64,000 nt of DNA from Lumbricus terrestris (GCA_949752735.1 OX457036.1:84395991-84459990), one strand, 5' to 3'; counted from the stretch's first letter, positions 23,201-33,380 are shown. Numbers and translations: made by a program. Notes: generated by a model not told the origin, from the letters alone.

Positions 23201-26200
23201 AAGCCTGTAAAATTTCATTAGGAAATTCTTACTTTTGGTCAAAATATTGGCAAAAAACCTAGGGGGGTCTTTTTTTTGGCGCACCCTGTATATCAGCCAC
23301 GACTCACATATAATCTGCAGCCCTGTAGTGTAGTAGATCATATTGGCTGTTGAAATGAGCCCAGATCTCTAATCATCGGTAAACATGGTCCAAATACAAT
23401 TAGGACTAGGTAATTTTCGACCGGATGAAGGCGGTGTGTGCATCAAAATAGTTCGAATAGATCTATGTTCAAGATGTCTGAAGACATTCCACTTTTCTTT
23501 AGATTCGTAGTTGGCTACACGATGTAGTCCTGAATAGCATTAAAGCTTTGACGAGCTATTTTCAATATAGACCTCAAGCTTGTAAAGAAGTTTCTATTGT
23601 TTATCGTTCTACATGGGGTTTTAGTTTGACGTGCACCCTGGAGCTTGACTTTCGCACAATCCTGTCGTTAAAACTTAACGATGACCAAACATGGTTCGCT
23701 CTCTCGTTGTAGGCAGACCGCTTAATGCGTGTGCTCTAGAAAGGCCTACCTGTCTTAACAGCGCTGGCATCTATCGGTGTGTTTCACAATCAGGAGGCTT
23801 TATGACATGCACAGACGAAGAACAAGGTAACTTGAAACAATTATTGAAAACACATTTTCGACAAAATCTGATGCTATTAATTATTTTGTGAATAAATATT
23901 CCACTTTATTTAATTGCAGTTATGCAGCTCTAAAAAGTTGTTAATCAGACTAATTTTAAGAGGCCAAGTTAAAAGCACTTTATTTCTTATTTTTTAAACA
24001 ACCATGTTCTAAGGGCTTTTATCTTTGATTCTATTTGTTTATTGGTCCTTGTTGCTTAGTGACGTTCAATTACGTCAGGATAGTGTACGTCATTGAACCC
24101 TCAAATCTATGCAGGCTTAGGCCTACTGATTAAGATTTTATATTAGCCTACAGCCACGGTTCATTAACAAACGCTACTGATAAGTGTCTATCATATTTTC
24201 AATTAATGAATATTAATTAACCTTGCGCTCTTGTGCAAGACTTTGTTTTGTTAAAGCGGGGTATAAATTTAATGTTTGATTGTATTGTATTATTGTATCT
24301 TACATTACCTATTTACATTGTATAAGTAAAATGTTTCAACATCAGTTAATCAGTTGGCAAATTGTACACGCTGCACTCAGTAGGCTAGTCTTAATTAATA
24401 TAATTAATGTTCCAACATTTCTACGGACCTCAACTTGATTTCTTTCTATTAACGTCAATTCGATGTCTTTTCTTTGAAAGTCTTGCTATCAGACCGATAT
24501 TTTTTAAAGTTATGATTTGTGTGATTTAGTGTTATTATTAGCGCTAAATCGGTGGTTTTTGTTGTTAAAATTAATGCAGTAGGTCGATATTCTGTTGGTG
24601 CTGTAATTGGTGTTGGCTTCGGTTCCGCTGCTGGTTCAGCTTTAATCGTAAGCCTGATCTGCATTGGTTTTGTTCTGAGCAGGTAAAATCTTATCACTTA
24701 TCACAGATCTAGGTAATTATGTGAGTAGTGGTATAAGTATACCACTACTTATGTGCATGTAATATGATAAACATAAAGAAGATCACACCAGAAACGGTCT
24801 TGAGATTTGGATTTATACGCAATCGTGACACCTTTTCTATAAGTCATTCTCATTATTCATTCATTCGGACATTTATATAGCGTTCCTTCAAGAAAAACTA
24901 CTCAGAGGCGCTCCCGACTCCAGCGCGCCCATAAAGAACAGTTTTAAGTTTAGTAAGGAAGGATCCTGGCAGAGTCCCAGGGTGTAGGCGTAGCTCAAAA
25001 GGAAGGCCATTCCAGACCGCTGGTCCAACCACAGAAAAGGCCCGATTCTTCATGGTAGTAGTACGAGCAAAAGGAACTAAGAGGACTCCCTTGTCAGCAG
25101 AGCGTAACTGACGACGTCCTTGAATACCCAATGTAAAGCTGCATAGCTCTCGGAGGTAAATTGGGGCAAGGCCCTGACAACATCGCCATACCAATGCGGC
25201 TACCCTGAACTCAATACGCTGGCGAATAGGGAGCCAGTGAAGTACCTCAAGCATGTTATTTGAGACATGACCATATTTAGGGATTTACCCAATTAGGCGC
25301 GCAGCAGAGCGCAACACCCGGTTAAGACAAGTCAATCTGCTGGATGGGAGGCCAATGTAGAGCGAAGAGCAATCGTAGGAATGCACTAAAGTAAGAGTAG
25401 CAGCAGACGTAAGAGAACGAATGACAGTGCGAAGCTGGCGCAGCTGATAATAGCAGTCTCGAGCAAGACGGTGAAGTTGAGGAGCACAAGTTAATATGAT
25501 TAGGCCTACTTTATTTTTTGTGATTAGTCATATGAATTTGGTCTTGTCTAGGCCTATGTAGGTTTTAACGTAGGCCTACACTAAATTCTTTGTTCTGACA
25601 GAAACAGCAAAGCAAATAAATTTGTTTTCTTCTGTTGTATGCAAAAAGCAAAAACGGCAATGGGCGATATTAGACAACACTAAAAAATAGATTGCTATTC
25701 CATACTGGAATTAGGAAGCATAGAGTAGGCTAAAACCTATAAGAACCAAACAGTCACACATAACACCACTTGGCCGTAAAATGTTCATCTTTACTGAAGG
25801 TTTTATTTTTATGTTTTAGACGAGAGCAGAGGAAGACGCAGGAAATGAAATCAATAGGTTAATATTCATTAGGTTAATATTCATTAGGTTAATATTCATT
25901 AGGTTAATATTCATTAGGTCAATATTCATTAGGTTAATATTCATTAGGTTAACATTCATTAGGTTAATATTCATTAGGTTAATAATCATTAGGTTAATAT
26001 TCATTAGGTTAATATTCATTAGGCTAACATTCATGAGGTTAACATTCATTAGGTTAATATTCATTAATTGAAATTATTAATAAGACGCGCTTTCAAAAAC
26101 ATTTCTGAAAAATATTGTACTTTATTCTGTTTTGAATGGCTCTGCTCTGTTAGGCCTTTATAAAGAAATTACCAGGAGGAAATGACTCTTTATGGTGCGA

Positions 26201-26754
26201 CTTAGGCCTAAATCTACTTAAGGCAAATTTGTGAAACACAGTAGCTCATGGCTTAGCCTACTAGGCCACGTTGTGACCTCAACTGGCATATATTTTTCGA
26301 AATGTATGACCATTTACGGTATTGTTGCATAATTTGACATGGAAGACACTATTTGGGACTAAACGTTATCAAGTTAATCCTGAATTCAACCACAAATCTG
26401 TACTAACAATAAAAAGAATATTCAATTATTCATACTGGAATTGAAGAACCAAGAATCAAGTCATGTACACTATTCTTGATCAGAAGTAGGCTACGGTAGT
26501 AATGATTTCAAATATCACCAGAATATCACCGGTCGTCTCATTACACATTGCAATTTATATCAAAATTTTTACGCTTAATAATCATGTACGATATTGCATT
26601 GTTTACTGTCGCAAATTGAACAGATGATGTCCAAAGTGCAAGTCAAGGAGCAACCGATGCGAAGCTGGAAAATCCAGACAGGTACGAAACTCTGAGTGGA
26701 AGAAGAGAGGAAAAAGACGAACATTCCTACTCAACTATCGGACAAAATGATTAA
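10745..26754 (+). CDS. Gene B: WSC-EGF-WSC-EGF type I receptor with ITAM-like tail
   Basis: Thirteen exons join into 1602 bases (533 aa plus stop): 10745-10862, 12238-12389, 15111-15255, 16123-16257, 16890-17056, 18503-18635, 19554-19694, 20875-21006, 21970-22062, 23713-23826, 24580-24682, 25820-25857, 26624-26754. Approximate residues: signal 1-39, WSC1 40-138, SREC-type EGF 139-183, WSC2 184-283, SREC-type EGF 284-330, EGF 331-374, shortened calcium-binding EGF 375-405, four-cysteine module 406-443, transmembrane 444-477, tail 478-533 with YETL-x11-YSTI. It is inferred to be a surface receptor that binds glycans or cell debris and recruits SH2 kinases. Exons from WSC2b onward were duplicated with gene A. 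A second possible start is the ATG at 10817, which leaves a short signal peptide. Confidence 0.88.
11105..11577. mobile_element. MITE-like element with perfect 27-bp terminal inverted repeats
   Basis: The ends read GGGGCCGTCCATAAAGTACG... and its exact reverse complement, and are flanked by TCA on both sides. It is 473 bp, non-coding, within gene B intron 1. The superfamily is not assigned. Confidence 0.85.
11915..12035. mobile_element. hAT-type MITE, 121 bp
   Basis: The ends are CAGTGGCGGTGCCAG and TTAGCGCCGCCACTG, flanked by exact 8-bp target duplications GTTCCATC. It has the same termini as the 3.15-kb element at 45010-48162. It lies 202 bases before gene B exon 2. Confidence 0.88.
12238..12389 (+). 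CDS. Gene B exon 2: WSC-1 first half
   Basis: This is a phase 1-0 exon of 152 bases after cgtttag and before gttagtc. It encodes LLQDQYIGCFSENTTN..., [12 protein letters not shown] and TYAGLQ, the N-terminal half of a WSC domain (YxGC, CxxxC, YAGxQ). Confidence 0.92.
13490..13685 (-). mobile_element. LINE polyprotein C-terminal fragment
   Basis: The minus-strand open frame reads GRGRPRISWIDNVLNWTG and then RDRRLWALKV, the usual C-terminal block of many LINE RT proteins. It is a short dead fragment. Confidence 0.65.
13766..13832. repeat. AAT-type microsatellite
   Basis: An uninterrupted run of ATA/AAT triplets of about 67 bases abuts a LINE fragment. Shorter runs lie at 14223-14270 and 14364-14384. 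Confidence 0.95.
13833..14222 (+). mobile_element. Retrotransposon polyprotein C-terminal fragment
   Basis: The frame reads VDTVAASYVLENASEAG, KYSDL, VPLAVETMGPINNEG and RETGFLFQSISVTIQRYN, resembling the C-terminus of non-LTR retrotransposon polyproteins. It is bounded by AAT microsatellites on both sides. Confidence 0.6.
15111..15255 (+). CDS. Gene B exon 3: WSC-1 second half
   Basis: This is a phase 0-1 exon of 145 bases after catgcag and before gtacatg. It encodes NGTSCLCKNDYG, TACNLTCSG and YCGGTTNQTHAYMYVVYTG, completing WSC-1. Possible N-glycosylation sites are NGT, NLT and NQT. Confidence 0.92.
16123..16257 (+). CDS. Gene B exon 4: SREC/MEGF-type EGF
   Basis: This is a phase 1-1 exon of 135 bases after gcctttag and before gtaagtg. 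It encodes VCPVGKYGTLCDKVCHC, GICPGGC and NWSGPTC. The closest relative in the window is 36051-36185 in gene C. Confidence 0.92.
16890..17056 (+). CDS. Gene B exon 5: WSC-2 first half
   Basis: This is a phase 1-0 exon of 167 bases after attattag and before gtaagcg. It encodes NVSDQYIGCYRDNDVS..., NELCIESC and ASYAGTQ. The segmental duplication begins within 46 bases of its 3' end. Confidence 0.9.
18030..18237. mobile_element. Half copy of CAGGGTG fold-back family (orthologue of 1095-1310)
   Basis: It holds the same segment as in copy 1, ending CACCCTG then TATATTA. Confidence 0.65.
18503..18635 (+). CDS. Gene B exon 6: WSC-2 second half
   Basis: This is a phase 0-1 exon of 133 bases after ttgctag and before gtaagac. 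It encodes YSIQCYCGENYDRFG, SNCRYSCSG and EICGGENANSVYS. Confidence 0.9.
18990..19245. mobile_element. hAT-like element, copy-2 specific
   Basis: The ends resemble GTCAAGGCCATAGCCAGG and CTAGCTACGGCCTTA. The flanks TCTGAACA and TCTGAACT are a near-perfect 8-bp duplication. Copy 1 has the empty site with one TCTGAACT (about 2056), which shows insertion after the duplication. Confidence 0.8.
19554..19694 (+). CDS. Gene B exon 7: SREC/MEGF-type EGF
   Basis: This is a phase 1-1 exon of 141 bases. It carries the same [10 protein letters not shown]...CNC motif as gene A, with four changes (E to A, N to D, T to I, N to S). The donor is G|gtaaca. A LINE 3' end was inserted about five bases into the intron, so only the first intron bases are ancestral. 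Confidence 0.88.
19700..20372 (+). mobile_element. LINE (CR1/L2-like) 3' end in gene B intron 7
   Basis: It reads FTEHIAKLTHPFYFQ, AIRKSVSSS and GVEYCNSLVVGLPKVRL with frameshifts, then a 3' end tttataaatggtc and a degenerate ATACA tail. The homologous minus-strand copy is 59425-60135. It starts five bases after the exon 7 donor GT. Confidence 0.75.
20875..21006 (+). CDS. Gene B exon 8: EGF domain
   Basis: This is a phase 1-1 exon of 132 bases after ctcgctag and before gtacgcc. It encodes [24 protein letters not shown] and NCTG. Confidence 0.9.
21970..22062 (+). CDS. Gene B exon 9: shortened calcium-binding EGF
   Basis: This is a phase 1-1 exon of 93 bases after ctttag and before gtaaaaa. 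It encodes DIDECS...[11 protein letters not shown] and lacks cysteines 5 and 6, as in gene A. A fold-back transposon starts 53 bases downstream. Confidence 0.88.
22116..23288. mobile_element. Fold-back TA-flanked transposon, 1173 bp
   Basis: The left end is CAGGGTGCGCC and the right end is its complement GGCGCACCCTG, with TA on both sides. The two halves are long mutual inverted copies around a unique centre. It has no transposase. It occupies the intron after gene B exon 9 and is absent from copy 1. TA targets suggest a Tc1/mariner-type mobiliser (inference). Confidence 0.82.
23713..23826 (+). CDS. Gene B exon 10: four-cysteine membrane-proximal module
   Basis: This is a phase 1-1 exon of 114 bases. 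It encodes [14 protein letters not shown]...YRCVSQSGGFMTC. Against gene A it shows seven replacements and about three silent changes by eye. Confidence 0.85.
24200..24302. mobile_element. LINE 3' tail fragment (copy 2)
   Basis: It contains TTAAAGCGGGGTATAAATTT and a TTGTATTGTATT tail like other CR1/L2-type 3' ends here. It is absent at the matching place in copy 1. Confidence 0.45.
24580..24682 (+). CDS. Gene B exon 11: transmembrane helix
   Basis: This is a phase 1-2 exon of 103 bases after aatgcag and before gtaaaat. It encodes [19 protein letters not shown] followed by [16 protein letters not shown]. It has three replacements and no silent change against gene A. Confidence 0.88.
24866..25497 (-). 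mobile_element. LINE (CR1/L2-like) 3' end in gene B intron 11
   Basis: The minus strand encodes LHWLPIRQRIEFRV, LAPIYLRELC and VVGPAVWNGLP, the RT C-terminal signature of CR1/L2 elements, with ATTC repeats at its 3' end. Copy 1 has the empty site. The catalytic RT part is missing. Confidence 0.85.
25820..25857 (+). CDS. Gene B exon 12: juxtamembrane cytoplasmic
   Basis: This is a 38-base exon encoding [13 protein letters not shown], with donor ATAG|gttaat. The donor is the first unit of a 15-bp minisatellite that repeats a near copy of the same donor about 14 times. Confidence 0.72.
25858..26066 (+). repeat. 15-bp minisatellite GGTTAATATTCATTA, about 14 units
   Basis: The array starts at the splice donor of gene B exon 12. 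Copy 1 has only about three units (6667-6712). Each unit restores ATTAG|GTTAAT, a near copy of the donor. Confidence 0.92.
26624..26754 (+). CDS. Gene B exon 13: ITAM-like tail
   Basis: The exon follows attgaacag and ends at TAA. The tail contains [10 protein letters not shown], 11 residues, then YSTIGQND. It is three codons longer than gene A because A's stop position is a sense codon here. Confidence 0.82.
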
Positions 26755-27055
26755 AGTGGAGTTCATCCCCCGATCGAAAGCACTCGGTCTGCAGTTTGTG
26801 TCTCGACGACTTTTACGACGCTGTTGGAATCGTCTGTTTCCCTCCCGTTTCCCAGTGCTTGTCCTATACCGTCCTGTGATGGCTCATGCATAGAGAATAT
26901 AGGTGCGGAAAGTTGCTTTAAACATCAGATTTTAATGGGCTGGTATATATGTATAGATCTATAACATACATAAAGCAAACAAGCATAGGCCTACATAGAT
27001 ACAAACAAGCAAGCAGTCTGAAGCAGACAAACAAAAATACATGCATACACATATA

Positions 27056-27832
27056 CAGGGTGGGCCATAAAAAAGTAACCCCCTACGGTTTTTGCCAATA
27101 TCTTGACCAAAATTGAGAATTTCCAAATGAAATTTTACAGGCTTATAGACAATTCATATTTACACGTCATGGCCAAATTTCATCAAAATATTTGAAACAG
27201 AGCAAAAGTTATGCCACTATTATGGAGGCCACCCACCGTTTTATGACGATTCAAAAACGTAACGCAACAAAAAGTAGGTTTTTGCCAATATCTTGGCCAA
27301 AAGTAAGAATTTCGAAATGAAATTTTACAGGTTTTTAGACAATTCATATCTACATATGATGGCCAGATTTCATAAAAATATTTCGAACGGAACAAAAGTT
27401 ATATCAATTTTAGTGAGGCCACCCTACGTTTTTTGATGATTCAAAAAAGTCAGAAAACGATGGGTGGCCTCACTAAAAGTGGTATAACTTTTGTTGGGTT
27501 TTAAATATTTTGATGAAATCTAGCTATCATTTGTATATATGAATTGTCTTTAATCATGTAAAATTTCATTTCGATATTCTTACTTCTGACCAAGATATTA
27601 GCAAAAAACTAATTTTTGTTGCGTTTCGTTTTTGAATCGTCAAATAACGAGGGGTGGCCTCGCTAAAACTGATATAACTTTTGTTCTGTTTGAAATATTT
27701 TTGTTGAAATTTGACCATTGTACGTAAATATGAATTGCCTTTAAGACTGTAAAGTTTCATTTAAAAATTCTTATGTTTGGCCAAGATATGGGATAAAAAC
27801 CGTAGGGGGTTACTTTTTTATGGCCCACCCTG
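27056..27832. mobile_element. Fold-back TA-flanked transposon, 777 bp
   Basis: The ends are CAGGGTGGGCCATAAAAAAG and its complement, with TA on both sides. It is the same family as 22116-23288. Copy 1 shows the empty ATATATACATACA region. Confidence 0.82.
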
Positions 27833-28210
27833 TATATATATAATATGCAAACAATACATAAATACGTAGTACATACATGTGCAAGTGTGTATATGCACTT
27901 GGATTTGACTCAATTTGGTGAACGAGACACAAAATTAACGTGAGAGGTACTGTAGGCTATTTTATATTTTATTTTATCGGCGTAGTAATCTATGGGACTT
28001 CAGGTGGTAGATGATCATAGAGCAGGGTTGTCTAATTTTTGTGTCGGAAGGGCCATATAGCTCATATTGTCAATTTTTCTAAGACTTTGGGGACAAAACA
28101 CAATTTCATCAATAATTTTATTTTTAAAGCGTAATACTTAGATCTGCTAATGTAGGCTACAATAGTTTTATTTGCGTGAGTAATCTATAGGACTTCAGGT
28201 GGTAATATCA

Positions 28211-28318
28211 GGCGCTAGTACTATCAAGCGCTAGTGGCCTACTATCAAAGCGCTAGTGATATCAAGCACTAGTGGCCTACTATCAAAGCGCTAGTGATAT
28301 CAAGCGCTAGTAGGCTAA
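28211..28318. repeat. AGCGCTAGT tandem cluster
   Basis: Units like CAAGCGCTAGTGGCCTACTA alternate with GATATCAAGCGCTAGT. There is one unit more than at 7976-8036 in copy 1. Confidence 0.75.
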
Positions 28319-29671
28319 TATTGATGACGCCATCAAACAAGTTGCGCTAGTAGCATCAGGTCCAGACGTCGATCAATTATCATTTTTAAATTTTGGAGAT
28401 GATGACATGCAAAGTAGCCAATATAATTTTGCTAAATGTACGAATTGCAAAGCTGGTACATAATTTATACCCGGTAACTAAATTATTGAGAAGTAAGTTG
28501 GCTAGGCTAAGGTTAGCCTAATTAAAGCTATCTTGGTAGGCTGCAGCAATATTTAGCCTACTCGATTCTCAAATTTCTGGCAGTCAAAATGTTTAGACTT
28601 TGGCTTTAGAATTGCGTATTCACATTGGTTTGCTATAATAGGTCTAAGCGTTTGATATTAAAGATCGATGGACGAAAAACAACCGACATTCAGCATAGAC
28701 TGTAAGCAAAAATATATTACATAGCCTAATATTGCATGATTTCAAGTCGATTGCATGCTGAAGAATTTATATTTTAGGCCGTGAAAGGGGGCGCGGGAAT
28801 GAGAGTGATTGCATGTAAATCGTTGAAGGCTCTTCACTAAGTCTTGACCAGTTTCCTGAAAGAGGCGATGTATATGCAAACCTCAAGGCTGCTAGGTTTC
28901 GACCAGATGATAGCAGAATTTAGGATATGTTAATCTATTAAGCGCTAATGCTTCTACGCAGATATAGGCCTAATCTGCTGACGAAAGCACTAAGCACTGT
29001 AGGGCGTAGACCCTGTGCGCAAACCTCAAAGCGGATGAATTCGATGAGAACAGAATCCATTCTCACACCGAAAGCCTTGCGAACTAAAATCCGGTATTTG
29101 TGATGGGCGTAGGTCTAATTGTCCCGAAAAGGTCAAAACCTATTTTCAAATTATCCATTGCTGAACGCACGTCATCTGCTGATTAGTCTACATTTTAAAG
29201 TAACTAATAATTATGTAATTAAATTTATTATACGGGTTGTTGTCTTGTTTCTGGACGCCTGTGTCATTGCTGCATGCTCTAGTTGATCACTCGGTTTCAA
29301 TTAATCCTAGATTGCGAATCGGTGTGTAGGCCCTAAATCATACTTTTTTCTGCCCGAGAATCATTCCTTATGTTAGGCAACAAATGGTTGCAAAATTTCC
29401 TCTGACGTAAGCGGTTTCAAAAAGTTACGAATAGAAGTTATTTTTAGTAATAGGGATAACTAGCTAGCTGAATCACGTCTTAAAGTCTTCATCATTTAAT
29501 TGTTTTTGGTCTTGGCCTATTATATAATTATATTAACAGCTAGGAAATGCAGTGTTCGACACTGTAAATAATTGTAGCCTATATGCCTACCGGTACGGTA
29601 GTTCTTAGGCTCAGCTGGTTTTGCTTGAGTGTCGACGGTTACTGCACTTATCATAATGACAGCAGACTCGC

Positions 29672-30059
29672 GGTGGGTGGTCTCCTTAAAAGTGCCATAA
29701 CTTTTATTCTGTTTGAAATATTTTGCTGAAATCTGGCCATCATGTGTAGATATGAATTATCGTCAAGCATGTGAAATTTCATTTCAAAATTCTTACTTCC
29801 GGCCAAGATATTGGCCAGAAAAATTAAATTGTTTTTTTTGCTACTTTTTGTTGCATCGCGTTTTTGAAACGTCAAAAACAGTGGGTGGCCTCACTAAAAG
29901 TGATATAACTTTTGTCCTGTTTGAAATATTTTTTTAATTTGACCATTGTACGTAAATATGAATTGCCTTTAAGACTGTAAAGTTTCATTTAAAAATTCGT
30001 ATGTTTGGCCAAGATATGGGCTGAAAACCGTAGGGGATTACTTTTTTTGGCGCACCCTG
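29672..30059. mobile_element. Truncated CAGGGTG fold-back element at the duplication boundary
   Basis: The body matches the family and the right end GGCGCACCCTG is intact. The left end is missing exactly where similarity to copy 1 stops. Confidence 0.7.
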
Positions 30060-32538
30060 TAAACTTCAAAATGCCTTAAGTATCCCATTATACTCCGGTC
30101 TTCCCTACGATTGTGATTATTAAATTTTTGCACTGTGCACTAAATAAAGTCTATAGTCAGTCACTGTGGCTGATGTAGCCTATTCAGAGTCTAAAACCTA
30201 TTACATTTGCCTCAACATTGGCCGCGTGATGAAAACCAACCGGACCTTTGCCGTCTCTGGTTTATAATAATTATTGTCACAATGTCAACATATGACTTGT
30301 CTTCTTGATGTCAGTGTATTAGGTTGGCGTACATCGAGTTTCAACTTGCTATATTTTTTATTATAACCATAACCATAAAGTTTTGCAAGTTGTGGCACAA
30401 ACTAACAGGCTCTGTAACTCGACTAAACGCAATTATAATTTATTATACTGGCATTTAACGAGCCCCTGTTAAATATTCGGTGATTGGAGAAATTAAAGCG
30501 GAACAGAGTTCAAGCGGATATAAACGACTTATTATGACTAATTGTGGGAAGCAACGCATTATGGAAGAAACCAATCCATAAAGGAACGAATACGACATCC
30601 ACAAGGGGCCATCAGGTAGACTCCCATTTCCAGTTCTTCGACCTTTGATCCGGTGTCACGAAATAGAGTATACCTCGTATTAATAGTATCTCCCAGATTA
30701 GAGAAGCAGAAAAAGTCACTTACGCGTGTTTTTATTTTTTCAACTTCCATTTGCTTTGTTTTGAACAATGACACTAACAGGTATGTTCATTCCTAAAAAA
30801 TAATGTTGCTTGCTTTGGTTTTAGAGCACTTAGAACATTTAAAGAACATCTAGAGGTACTAAATAAATTTGAGTTGCCTTGCTCTGAACATTGTTCAGGA
30901 TACTTAAAACAATTAGAGTCACTTTAAAGTTTTATTACAGAATAAATTTTTCAATTATGCAATTTTTTCAGTAATGGAGATAGAATGGTTTATCCCACCG
31001 GATAGTCTACATCGGTTAATTTTAACCGGAGGGATAGAATGATTCATTCCACCGGATAGCTTTAAGGAGGGATAGAATATCACGTGACACCGGCAATGGA
31101 CTACGCTTACTAAAAACAAATTTAAACATTGCAAGCGCGTAGCTGAACTTGCCGTTAAATTTCCAACATAGAGGTCTACACCACAGTTACATTCAACAAG
31201 TTGAAGGCAGAGGAGTGTGTGTGTGCAAACTTCTTGCCCACTGCCCAAGGGTCTTTGACTGTTTGTATGAAATCGTCTCAGCAGCTGCAAATCCGCAATC
31301 TTTCGATTCCTACTGTCTGAACGCGGTAAGCTTATTAGGCCTATACCACCGTGTCGCAAAGGATTCGTTTGAACATAATAATTATGTGCAATAGGCTTTG
31401 CGAATCCAATCTGTCACAGCGTAAAGATTTCGCATGATGCCGTCGTCGACCAATTTCATGACTATGTCAGATGTTTGATTGTTTATACAGGCATTGCCAG
31501 TAGGCCTACCGTAACAATTCATGCTGTATGCTGTGCGCCTACGTAATGTCGACCTGCTGTAACAACTTAACAAGCCTTTCCAACATGGATGACTATGTAG
31601 ATCAGCAATATTATTATGAAAATACAGGCCTAATACTTGCTATGGGCTACTGGTATAATATTATACCCCTTCACTGACATGCCTACCCATAGGCGTAGGA
31701 GGCGTGGTCCAAGGGTAAATGCCAAATTTCGGGCGAGTCTGCGCAAAATGACTAAAATTATGCGAATCCTTCATTGTCTCATAGGCATAGAAGAGACCAG
31801 TAATTGTATACGCATGAAGCTATGCCTGTATGCAGACGCAACTAAGCTTCAAAGTGGCATTAAGTTCAAACGTTGAAAGATTCTTTATTATAGAAGAAAG
31901 CTGCCAGTTTCATCAGCAATGCAGACGTCAGTAGGCCTACAGTCTGATATCACAGACAAACTTTTATCGTCGTTTCCAGTTTCACGAGTTTAAAACAAGC
32001 ATAATATTATGAGCTTCTGCACAGAATTGTATACTATACAAATGACAGCAGTTGTCATTCTCAAACTTACGCAGGATAAAACCTCCTAACAAATCAGTCT
32101 TTGAAAGATATTTTATTCTAGGAGAGTTCGTAATAATTAAGAACTTAGGCCTAATTCTCGCTGTATGATTTTTCACACACAAGCATACAAAGACGCTCTT
32201 CGCCTCTCTTCCCGTGTTTTCTTATTCGCAGCTCACTATTCTGTTCTAAAAGAAAGCACTCGAGAATTTAGTTCAAGAGTATTAAAAACATTAGAGAATT
32301 TTGTCGGTTCGCCGACTTACGTCGGAAAACAAGGAAGAAAAAGGAACGAAGTTGCTCACACGTGTATTTTATGGTGTCTGGAGACTGCCTCAGTTCGAAA
32401 GGCCTGAGCCAGAGGAATCATCTATCACGACGTGACGACGACAAGATCTGTGTTTGCTATCGAAATAACTGATGCAATGTCATCTTTATGGGCCAGAGCC
32501 GATCAGGTCTTTGCTAGCATCCTCCTGTCAATGGTTTA

Positions 32539-32631
32539 GTACTTGTCGCATATGAAACGGAGGGGCAAGGAAATCGCTCAGGCCATCCTGAGCAATTTCC
32601 TTGCCCCTCCGTTTCATAGCGACAGGTACTT
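32539..32631. other. Long hairpin (about 45-bp arms)
   Basis: Arms 32539-32583 and 32588-32631 pair with two mismatches and one bulge around a CCAT loop. The core arm includes AAACGGAGGGGCAAGGAAAT. It may be a microRNA-type precursor, a young inverted duplication, or a MITE remnant. There is no evidence of transcription. Confidence 0.6.
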
Positions 32632-33380
32632 CCTAGATATTGTTCTAGAAGATGAACCTAGGCGGGAGAGGTCGAGACTCGAGAATGTGCAGTTTGCATT
32701 ATTTGATTCCGAATAATTATATTCCTTTATTGCTCAGCAAAATTGCAGAACAACTCTTTAGTGATTTAGCCTACGTCTTTACAAGGACTTTGACGACACG
32801 AATATTCAGCAGTTTTTATTCGAATTTCTCTATCAAAGTAGTGAAATAATTAAACAAGTACAACCTCAATAAGAAAAAATAAGTTCATTCTGATAAGAGT
32901 CTTTTAAAGTAGAGCCATTATGATTATAGCATGTGACTGATTGAAAGGTCAGAAACCGATATGTGACGGGTTTTAAGCTCCGTGTCACACTAAAATAGGT
33001 CTATTTGCAGCAGTATTCATTGCTTGGCTTGTAACTTTAGGACGTTGCGTTCGTAGCAAGCTGACGAAAATAATTACCTAAAACGAAGCGAACCCTTGGT
33101 ATCCTCATGCATTTGGGTCAGTGAATGGCACATGGCTATAGGCCACTCGCTCCACATAAACGTACAAGGAAGTATCCCTACCTGATTATCATTACATGCC
33201 TCCTGAACGAAGGATGCGCAACGATTCACGAATGCACTGTATAGCCTACCTACTATTCAGTGCTTAAATGAAGCGTTTTGTTAGGACTCGGGAATCAATA
33301 ATATAGCCAATACAAGAAATATATCTTGGCTTCTAAAAAAGTACATTATTTTGTTGGAATCGACCTTTTATTAGAAGAAC

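Larger units (their letters stand above)
17102..29671 (+). repeat. Segmental duplication, copy 2 (gene B side)
   Basis: This matches 1-9362 in order and orientation. It is 12.6 kb against 9.4 kb because of insertions at 18990-19245, 19700-20372, 22116-23288, 24866-25497 and 27056-27832, and an expanded minisatellite at 25858-26066. Identity ends abruptly at 29671, where a truncated fold-back element begins. Confidence 0.9.
26755..33380. other. Spacer between genes B and C
   Basis: 26755-29671 is duplicated 3' flank with an inserted fold-back element. 29672-30059 is a truncated fold-back element. 30060-33380 is unique, with small unrecognised open frames (30559-30774 minus, 31145-31359, 32165-32407), a partial hAT-like end near 31690, and a strong hairpin at 32539-32631. 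The gene C promoter must lie upstream of 33381, but no clear core motif was identified. Confidence 0.55.

Noticed and set aside
22626..23341. Minus-strand frames of 158 and 80 codons
   Set aside because: They lie wholly in the inverted arms of the fold-back element. The same patterns recur in other copies in other frames.
25816..26064. Minus-strand frame rich in MNINLMN repeats
   Set aside because: It is the translation of the 15-bp minisatellite in intron 12 of gene B, not a protein.
28211..28318. Regular AGCGCTAGT repeats considered as a CRISPR-like array
   Set aside because: The genome is eukaryotic, units are short and unspaced by unique spacers, and the cluster is simply duplicated with the segment.
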